The notes beneath the pieces are model-generated. The model saw only the letters and a list, made by a program, of their open reading frames with translations. It had not been told where the DNA came from and did no database searches. A DNA stretch of 64,000 nucleotides from Elmis aenea (taxonomy: Eukaryota; Arthropoda; Insecta; Coleoptera; Elmidae): NCBI GenBank assembly GCA_947652605.1, contig OX393583.1, positions 11,449,222 through 11,513,221 of the forward strand, given 5' to 3'. This document shows positions 56,849 to 64,000 of the stretch, piece after piece. Positions within the stretch are counted from its first letter, which is position 1; every line of letters starts with the position of its first letter. A program made the translations under genes and the position numbers.

Positions 56849-57256
56849 CAGGGCTCGCAACCAAAAAAAAATTTGGTTAACGGTTAACCGAAAATCAAGA
56901 ACCTTATTTTTATAACGGTTTTTGCATAAAAACCAGTTTCTTCATAAAAAAAAAACGGTTTTTGACATTATTTAGAATAGGAATGCAAATTATGAAAAGA
57001 TATTATTTCTTTATAATTTTATAATATATGTACAATCAAGCGTTCAGTAATGACTTCTGGTAAACTAATCGCATAAAACAGATTATGTATTTTTTAAAGT
57101 AATTTTTATCCAAAAAAATGTTTAAAAAACCGGTTTTTAATTATTTTGATTAGTTACCGTTTTTTTGCCAATTAAAATATTGGTTTTGGTTAAAAATCAC
57201 TTAAACGAATAAAAACACAACGGTTAACCGGTTTTAAAAACCAGTTTCTTACCTTG
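56849..57256. mobile_element. hAT-like element of the CAGGGCTCG family
   Basis: Starts CAGGGCTCGCAACC, followed by TTTGGTTAACGGTTAACC. The right end (about 57256) has GGTTAACCGGTTTT and ACCAGTTTCTTACCTTG in complement-like order. Both ends are packed with AACCGGTT or GGTTAAC words. The left flank is CTTAAAAG; the right flank CTAATAGT matches only in part, so the duplication is not clean. No coding part. Confidence 0.6.
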
Positions 57257-58042
57257 CTAATAGTAAGTACAGCATTACAGTACATTATTGCAACTATCGT
57301 ACACAAAAAAAACATTGTTAGTACAAGTGTTTTAAATTCTTTTATGTACCCTGCGTGTATCATGGGTTGCATGCTTACAGTGGAAATACGCGCTCTGTAA
57401 ATGTTTTTTCAACATTAGTAGCTAATAAAAATTAGTAACCCTTCACTTTTTGGTTGCTGTACTTACCATTGCATCTATTTTCGCATGCCAATTAAGTTTT
57501 TACCTTTAAATTTCGTTTAAAAATGGAATTATTAAAAGAATTCCTATATTATTTTTTGTCTTTTAAGTTTTTAAAATATAAATTCTTAATTATTACCTAA
57601 CACGTCTCACAACTGAAAACACTTAAAATTCTTCAAAATGATGTAAATGGTATTTTCGAAATCCTGAGAAGTTTAAATGCGCAAAAGTTACTGTAAGAGT
57701 TGTTGTTTTACTTCTCATTTACAAGTTCTGTGTTCGTTTTCAGTGAAAACTTTGAACATTCTGCTCTGGTTTCACTGCAAATTCTTTAAGTTTGTTACGT
57801 AGGATGTATGTATATGCAGTCCCGTATTGACTGTAGGATTTAAAATATTACAATAAGTACGAAGCATACCTGGCGCATCCACCATTTCTTAACTTTTAAT
57901 ACAGCAGTTTTTATTGGGATCAGGGACTGAGAGGGGAACGAAAACGTTAAAGGAAATTTTTATAAGAACGAAAACTAAATTATTATTTTGAATTCAAGAA
58001 CTAAAACGAAATAAATAACTCCTACAACCGGTTTGCTGGTAA
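57257..58042. other. Non-coding stretch
   Basis: No gene recognised. CAGGGACTGAGAGGGGAACG at about 57921 looks like one end of another hAT-like repeat; no partner was seen. Confidence 0.35.
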
Positions 58043-58104
58043 GGAAAGTGACGGATAAACTCGCCGGGAATGATCATTCCCGGCTAGTTTATCTGTCACT
58101 TTCC
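58043..58104. repeat. Near-perfect 62-bp palindrome
   Basis: GGAAAGTGACGGATAAACTC at 58043 mirrors the complement ending at 58104, centred on TGATCA at 58071-58076. I see only two mismatched pairs. Another GCCGGGAATG word follows at 58112. It could form a cruciform. It may be a terminal inverted repeat pair that lost its middle. Confidence 0.85.
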
Positions 58105-58189
58105 CAGCTAGCCGGGAATGGGTCGTTTCCCGACTGTTTTAAAGGGTACAAATGCACACATTACCTACCGAATGTGAGTAAACATGGTT

Positions 58190-58290
58190 ACCAATTATCG
58201 TGGCCGCGACCGCGCCCGCGCCCGCTTCCAGATCGCGCCGGAGTGTGTGGACCTTTAGTTTTAGCCATTAAAGGTTTACAGTTTTAAATA
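58190..58290 (-). other. GC-rich patch with short Arg-Gly frame
   Basis: On the minus strand an ATG at 58268 opens MAKTKGPHTPARSGSGRGRG and stops after 26 codons. The GC-rich run CGCGACCGCGCCCGCGCCCG underlies the repeat. It might be the beginning of a coding exon with a donor at the end (TTG/GTAACC), or simply low-complexity sequence. I cannot decide. Confidence 0.25.
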
Positions 58291-59032
58291 CGTAAATAAT
58301 GTAATCAGAAATAAAATAAGGGTGTTTGGGTTATTTCGTGTTTTTTTCTTTGCTTCTTCAACTCCAATACTACATGCTTTAGCTATTTTGTTCTATGCAT
58401 CAGCTTTTTTTGTTTTGTTGTAATGCTGACTGTGTTTTGGATTCCATAACAAGTCATGTTTTGAATATTCCTAAATAAAAATTGCTTCTAAAATATCGCC
58501 CGTGCGCGACGGGCTTAAATGGTAAATACATAAATTTTGTAAGGGGCTTTAGTGTCATGGTTACCTCGTTTATGCCATTAATTTGCGCATCATTTTGGTA
58601 CACCTTTAGTCAATAACGTAACTAATCGAGTTTCATCGTGAATCGTAGCTCATAAATGCATCTGTCTGACTGCACATACGTGTGTCGGTTATCTTACTGC
58701 AGACGTCAACATTAAGTGGTATCATATCTGACTAGACAATCGTATCTGAAATAAATCGAGTACAATGCAAAACGCCAGCACGAACAAGCGCTCCAAATCG
58801 GATTTTATTTTGGATCACTGAATCCATTTTATAAGTACATTTACCTCGTAAAATACACTATATTGCAACTTTACAAGTAACAGTATCTCAGTTTGCATGT
58901 ATTATTCAAATTATTTTATTTGGATATATGAAGCAATTCAAATGTTTATCAGATATAAAGATTTAAAGAAATGTTTACAACGATGGTGACTTCATAAACC
59001 TTGCTGCATGATTTATTATGTAAAATATTTAT
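58291..59032. other. Apparently unique non-coding sequence
   Basis: No feature recognised. Base composition is more balanced than in the repeats, especially 58490-58760. Confidence 0.35.
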
Positions 59033-60680
59033 TATGTCAATAACAAATCGAAGATTTAAACACAAAAATATCCATAAGTACACAAGACTGGTAAAAAGTA
59101 GGAAGGAAAAGTCAACAATTGCTAATATTATTGTAGAGGACACAGAAAAGAGCAAAGTCAAAAATGCTAGAGTAAACCGGGGGGCAGAAATAGGCAGTGA
59201 TCATTATCTATTTATGGCAACAATACAAATAAGACAAAATGACACAGAAACAATGGAACAAGATGAAAAGAAAAATATTACAAAAATAAAAGCATATAAA
59301 CTAAAAGAAAAAGAGATACAAAATTTTCTAGATTATATAAAAACAGAGAAGCAAAAGCTCGAAGGGGACGAACAAGGAAAGGATTTGGGCCAATTACGGA
59401 CGGATTTCAAAAGACTTATTCTCAAGTCTGCTGAAAGGGCATGTGGAACAATAAAACAGCGTAATAGTAATAATAGGAAAAAAACTGCCTGGTGGACCAA
59501 AGAAGTGAAAAGAGAAGTAAGGGAAAAGAAAAGACTATGAAAAAATACCTGACAACAAGCAAACCAACAGATTACGAAAAATATAAACAACAAAGAGAAA
59601 AAGTGAAACGGATTGTGCTAGAAGCAAAAGCAAAGACTTGGGAGGACTTTGGGAAAAGAATAGAAGAACATTATGCGAGCAATCAAAAACTTTACTACGG
59701 GGTATTAAAAAACCTAAGAAAAGATAAAAACCATACATCAAAGCAAATAATGGATAAACAAGGAAAAATACTGACAACAGAACAAAAATTATCGAAAGAT
59801 GTGGAAATTATTTTAAGGAATTATTGGAAAGTGATAATATCGAATGACGAGAAAGAATAGCAATGGTAGGAGGAATACGAAACAAGAATATGAACAAGAA
59901 ATAACCGAAGTTGAGTTGTATAGAGCGATATATAAAATGAAAATTGAAAAAGCATCAGGTCATGATGGTATTTTACCTGAAATGATTAAGTACATGGGAG
60001 TAGATGGTAAGAAAATGCTGCTAAGAATAGTAAATAAAGCATGGCAGGAAAAAGATATCCCAAAGGACTGGGAGGTATCTGTTATATTACCAATATTCAA
60101 GACTGGCGATAGTAAAAATTGCGAAAATTATAAAGGCATATCTCTTTTAAGTGCAATAAAAAACTTATAAGAAAAAATTTTAGGAGATGTTAAGGAATCA
60201 TTTCTAGAGAAATTTGAAAGAGGCGCCATGTGGCTTCAGACTGGGTAGAAGCACGCAGGATCTAATTTTTACGCCAAGACAGTTGTGAAAAAGCAATGTG
60301 CTTTATCGATCTGTCCAAAGCGTTCGATAAATGCCAAGGGAGAAGATCTGGAAGATATTGAAACAAAGTAGAGTGGGAAAAGGATTATTAAACGCCAACA
60401 AGAGTACCTATATAAGAGTAGTAGAAATTATGTGCGAACCCATAACAGCAGTTCCCAGGAGTTTATAACAACAGTGGGAGTAAGACAAGGAGGCACAATA
60501 AGTCCACCGCTCTTTATTATTCTTATGGATAAGATAATTAAAGAATGTAAGCAAAACACAAAGAAAGCCTACTGGTGTTGGAATAAACTTAAACCAATAT
60601 CCTTAACAGAATTAGCCTTTGCAGAAAATGTAGTGCTATTAGCTAAAAGCAAAGAGGACTTGCAGTTCAATGTAGAAGTA
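59033..60680 (+). pseudogene. RTE-like LINE copy 3, endonuclease to reverse transcriptase
   Basis: The copy begins near the C-terminal end of the APE endonuclease: ITNRRFKHKNIHKYTR and NRGAEIGSDHYLFMATI, with the SDH catalytic motif. A linker with AWWTKEVKREVREKK follows. After a frameshift near 59537 comes YEKYKQQREKVKRIVLEAKA, and after another, KIEKASGHDGILPEMIKYMG, DIPKDWEVSVILPIFKTGD and NCENYKGISLLSAIKNL (RT start). Later pieces include GVRQGGTISPPLFIILMDKI and ELAFAENVVLLAKS, where the catalytic FADD reads FAEN. It stops at about 60680, where another repeat is inserted or joined. It is the same family as copy 1. Confidence 0.85.
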
Positions 60681-60681
60681 C

Positions 60682-61230
60682 GGGATTTTTTTGCTTTATT
60701 TAGGCGTTCTTTTGTTTCTTCTCAGCTAACAGATGAAACTCAACGTTATTAATTCATGTCTTGCTTAATTTTTTTCATCAAAATAGTTTTTTAATAGTGG
60801 AGCCGTTAAATTTCAAAGTAAATGTACCATGTGGCACATCATTGAAAAGAGAAAAAAATAAGCTCTCGAATGACACTAAAATCAACTATGGTTTGCTTTT
60901 AAAAAAACGCAAGTTTATGCTGTATCTCGTAAAGTATGCAATATTAAAAAAAATATATTGCCGCCATTTTAAAGCAATCAAAAATATCTACCACTTTTGT
61001 TAAAAACTTTTTTTGCTATATCTCATAGCAACTGAGATAAATTCATGTAAAGAAATAACACATTTTTGGTTTTGCATCAATATCAAATTAGCCTTGATTT
61101 TTTTTTCAAAAACAAAAGCATTGCTGTATTGCTCTATGAAGTAGGTAACTTTTGTCCTATTTAACCGACCTTGTATCTATTACGGTTTAAAAGTTACCTA
61201 TGGTGAGCCTCGAATTCTGGACACACTGTA
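60682..61230. mobile_element. One half of a mariner-type fold-back element (FB-D)
   Basis: The right terminus is TTCTGGACACACTGTA at 61230. Reading inward in complement come GCTCACCATAGGTAAC and ACAAGGTCGGTTAAATAGG, an outer part resembling FB-G. From 60838 to 60935 in complement there is the ~95-bp module shared with FB-A, FB-B and FB-C. The left arm is absent; sequence passes straight into RTE-like copy 3. The 80-codon frame at 60761-61003 has no transposase motif. Confidence 0.7.
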
Positions 61231-62019
61231 TATGATTATGCTCAGGCTTTAAGGGTTATTAAGTCTTTTCACTCATGCAAAAGTATAGTATGAGCTAAAT
61301 AATGTTTTCAAGGGCCATTGTTTTTCCAATTTTATCAACTGCAGCGTTCCACTTCGAAACTTTGAAACGGACACAAAAAAACTTATCATTATAAAACGAA
61401 AAACTTTTGTAGAATAATTGTCTGTTTAACATACGAAGTATTACCATACTAAAGTATTACCAACTAAAATGATTCACAAACAGTTGAAAAGATGGCAGAG
61501 ACTCCCCCAATCCTAAAACCGATAGCAAATCGAGTAAACAGAGAGACGGATTCAATTTCATTCACAACTGAACAGACTCGATGAAAAGATATTGTTTCAA
61601 ACAAATGAAATCCTTCGGATACCCGATCGAATTTTTACTTTTTAACCAAAGGAAAATTGGCGGGTGGAAGAAAAGTGCAACCAAAATGAACCAAAAACTG
61701 TGGTAAATTGTGGTTATAGAAACAAATACTATATCAACAGACTTGGAGGTTTTATTTTCATCCTACGGTCTGTAGATTTGATTCTTTTAAAGGTCAGTAT
61801 TGAGATGACGTCTAATGCCATCAGTCGCTATTGGATCAGGACTGTTGAATAATTATACTTGTTGTATCTGCTCAAGACTGGGACCTAACATAATTCTTTT
61901 GTTTCACCGCACATGCAAGCTATGGAATTTTCCGTGCTGTTTTATTTATTTAATCTGTGGATAATTTTTTAAAATATTGGTTGACATTTTCAAAATACTG
62001 TTCTATGGCAACCATAATA
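61231..62019. other. Non-coding stretch, nothing recognised
   Basis: No motif or repeat boundary was found in this stretch. Confidence 0.35.
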
Positions 62020-62460
62020 TACAGGGTTCTCGTTTTTCGAGGGCCACTATGGGGATCTCGTAAACGGTAAGAGTTACGACTTCTGTTCAATTGGAGCAAA
62101 GTTGTATATTCAGGTGCTTAATAATTTGAAGCAAACAGAACATATCTAGCTCTTTTAGTTTTTGAGATATAGGGAAAAAAGTAAAAAAGTGGATTTTTGT
62201 TTTTCGCCCGTAACTTTTTCATTTGATGTCGAATTTCTGTAAAAACAATTTCATGGGCACTTTTTGCAAGGAATCAGAATCCATAATTACATTTTCCGTG
62301 CAACGTTTCGTTTTGTTGGAAACCATCATCAGGTCAATTTTTTCTTATGGACGCTATATCTGATTTTAACGCCAATTTGTAGAGCATTTTTTTCTGAATT
62401 CGACAATGTATAATACTTGGCACTTTTTTGAAACAATTGTTGTTAAAAATGGCAAAAACA
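62020..62460. mobile_element. Left half of a mariner-type fold-back element (FB-K)
   Basis: The left terminus is TACAGGGTTCTCGTTTTTCG at 62020. It is followed by GGGCCACTATGGGGATC and CGTAAACGGTAAGAGTTACG, an outer module like FB-G and FB-D. The segment continues with arm-like sequence to about 62460. No right end in the window. Confidence 0.65.
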
Positions 62461-62507
62461 AATATTTTATTTAAAACAAATCCTAATCGGCATGGTAAAT
62501 AATTGTC

Positions 62508-62715
62508 TTAGTCCCTTTTTCCTTGAAAGGATTAAATACACATTTTAGAAAAATTTATCACTAAACCAAAGAAAATATTCTAAAAATATTTGCTAATAAG
62601 TGAACAATGTTAATGCATTCCTAACATATTTATTATTACCTATTTTTTTAATTAAATCCCTTTAATAGTTATTTCATGCGGTTTACTTACGTGCTTTCAA
62701 GGAAAAAGGGACTAA
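62508..62715. mobile_element. MITE of about 208 bp with TTAGTCCC ends
   Basis: TTAGTCCCTTTTTCCTTGAA at 62508 is repeated as an exact inverted copy ending GGGACTAA at 62715, a 22-bp terminal repeat. The interior is AT-rich and non-coding. The superfamily is not assigned because the target duplication is unclear. Confidence 0.82.
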
Positions 62716-62720
62716 CACAA

Positions 62721-63085
62721 CGTCCTAGCCGTTTAAGCTAGAGCTATCAAACTTGGCCGAAATGTTTAGGTGTTTCCCATTGACTTTGTGGGATAATTAG
62801 AAAGAAAACACGTAATTGGAAGTCTGATTTATAGTCAGGTCATCCGCTTACCATCTTCAGAATGTTTTTCTCTGGAATAAAATTGAAAATGTCATTCGTC
62901 CATATAAAAGTACGACTTAAGAGGAAAAAAATCGTCCCTCTTTGTTTTTTGCTGTAAATGTTGCCGTTTTTGAGAAAATTAGCGCTAAAGATGCATCGAA
63001 AAACTCTGTTTATACACCTCAAATATTTTTTTTTATTAAACTTAGTTGGCTAATGTCATGCTTGACTTAAGGCTTGTTCATAATT
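62721..63085. repeat. Single-arm fragment of fold-back element FB-E
   Basis: This matches 32606-32955 closely from CGTCCTAGCCGTTTAAGC to GGCTTGTTCATAAT, in the same orientation. Differences are scattered single bases. The outer terminus and second arm are missing. The minus-strand frame at 62840-63022 arises from the arm. Confidence 0.88.
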
Positions 63086-63308
63086 ATTTTAATCTACGTA
63101 ATATGACGTAACTTTTCTTTAAAATGTCATGCAAAGCAGTCTAAAGATCCAAACGGCACTTTAAATAATAAATATCATGGGCGTCACGTTTAATTTTATA
63201 TTGTTAATAGAAAATGTGTTATGTTTTACAACGAATTAATTTAATGAGCGTTATTGAAATAAACAATTAATAAAATACCTAATGAAAGCATAGCATAAAA
63301 ATCACTTA

Positions 63309-64000
63309 TACAGGGTGACTTGTGGGAACCGGACGTTTTTTGAATGAACAGAACTCGGTTGATTTTCAAGTTTTTTTTTTGTTTTTTTTTTTGCAAAGTG
63401 GAGAATAACATATGCCATTTGCTATAACAAAGTCAAGTATCCTCTTGAACGAAAAGCATATACTGCAAACGCATCCATGGAAGTTGTTAGAAACACGTTC
63501 CCTGGCCGCGTCATTTCGCGTTTCGGTGACTTGCCGTGGCCCCCAAGATCACCAGACTTATTTTCCTGCGACTTTTTCTTTTGAGGGCACTTAAAAGAAC
63601 GTGTTTTTGTCCACAAACCGCGTACACTAAGGGAGGAAAGATGCCATTACAGAAGAGACGCATTTAATTGACGCACAGCTGCTAGACCGAGTCATGAATG
63701 ACTTCAGGCAGAGACTTGAAACTTGCATTCAGGAGGGTGGCCGCCACCTGATGGATATAATTTTCCATAACTAAATAATTATGGTAAATCAAAAAGCATA
63801 TGTTGTTTCTCAATTTGTAATAAATAAGTTTGCTTTTTCTTGAAAATCAACCGAATTCTGTTCATTTATTTGTATACTTGATTTAAAAAAAACAAAAAAA
63901 AAACAACTTTTCGTTCAAGGTGATACTTGACTTTGTTATATCAAATGGCATATGTTATTCTTCACTTTGCAAAAAAAAAAAACAAACAAAAAAAAAAAAA
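63309..64000 (+). mobile_element. Mariner-type fold-back element FB-L, cut by the window end
   Basis: The left terminus is TACAGGGTGACTTGTGGGAA at 63309. The left arm to about 63470 contains GGTTGATTTTCAAG, an A/T run, TTGCAAAGTGGAGAATAACA and GACAAAGTC-like sequence. Its inverted copy starts near 63901 (TTTTCGTTCAAGG, then GGCATATGTTATTCTTCAC and TTTGCAAAAAAA) and runs off the window. An extra partial copy of the arm (TTGAAAATCAACCGAATTCT) is at about 63841. A transposase C-terminal remnant lies between. Confidence 0.85.
63460..63773 (+). pseudogene. Mariner-type transposase C-terminal remnant in FB-L
   Basis: The plus strand reads SMEVVRNTFPGRVISRFGDL, then PWPPRSPDLFSCDFFF, holding the third catalytic Asp. 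In shifted frames KERVFVHKPRTLREER and LLDRVMNDFRQRLETCIQEG follow, then GRHLMDIIFHN and a stop. This order is the C-terminal third of a mariner-type transposase. The part with the first two catalytic residues has been deleted, and the left arm directly abuts the remnant. It is inactive. The ending resembles the group whose N-terminus appears at 11512. Confidence 0.8.

Noticed and set aside
58190..58290. Arg-Gly repeat protein exon
   Set aside because: The frame is 26 codons in a low-complexity GC run with no supporting splice acceptor. Kept only as a low-confidence note.
1..64000. CRISPR array, operons, rRNA or viral genome
   Set aside because: No regularly spaced short direct repeats, no prokaryotic gene layout, no rRNA and no structural virus gene was recognised on either strand.

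Overview
The window looks like an AT-rich, repeat-filled stretch of an insect (arthropod) nuclear genome. I cannot name the species. Supporting signs are the range of transposons (Jockey and RTE-like LINEs, Penelope, piggyBac, hAT, PIF/Harbinger, several Tc1/mariner groups), a spliced exon with standard GT/AG borders, a tRNA-like SINE head and a 200-base run of N typical of a scaffold gap. There are no prokaryotic operons, rRNA genes or CRISPR arrays. Nearly all recognisable coding sequence is broken transposon sequence.

The one convincing host-gene piece is a 206-bp exon on the minus strand (50367-50572). It is open throughout, has a good acceptor and donor, and its product resembles a TGF-beta family propeptide. 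Much of the window may therefore be intron or flank of that gene; I found no neighbouring exon.

Layout. 0-6 kb: mostly non-coding, with a 41-bp tandem repeat, a tRNA-like SINE head and a Tc1 N-terminal fragment. 6-10 kb: a palindromic element split by a 5'-truncated Jockey LINE with a target-site duplication, abutting a second palindrome. 10.5-15 kb: a hAT element with nested mariner ends, then a small palindrome. 15.7-18.4 kb: a DNA transposon with GC-rich inverted ends and a dead DDE transposase. 18.9-20.3 kb: RTE-like LINE. 23.7-27.1 kb: pseudogene of an uncharacterised insect family, a facing hAT remnant and a piggyBac remnant. 29-34.9 kb: palindromes and a hAT element. 36.8-41 kb: an RTE-like remnant split by a mariner-type element with about 650-bp inverted arms, then a deleted piggyBac. 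41.5-43.9 kb: nested elements. 44.7-51.7 kb: two inverted Penelope fragments around a palindrome, the N gap, a second Jockey remnant, a mariner remnant and the host exon. 52.1-55.1 kb: a Harbinger element holding three further nested elements. 56.8-64 kb: hAT ends, an RTE-like copy and several mariner-type ends, the last cut by the window edge.

The most unusual pattern is a set of fold-back elements flanked by TA, most starting TACAGGGTG, with arms from about 190 to 650 bp. Several otherwise different families share an internal module of about 95 bp, and another subset shares an outer module. This suggests one old mariner-type lineage that diversified while keeping very long inverted repeats, some of which still enclose a decayed transposase. 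All of this is by eye; no alignment or database search was run.
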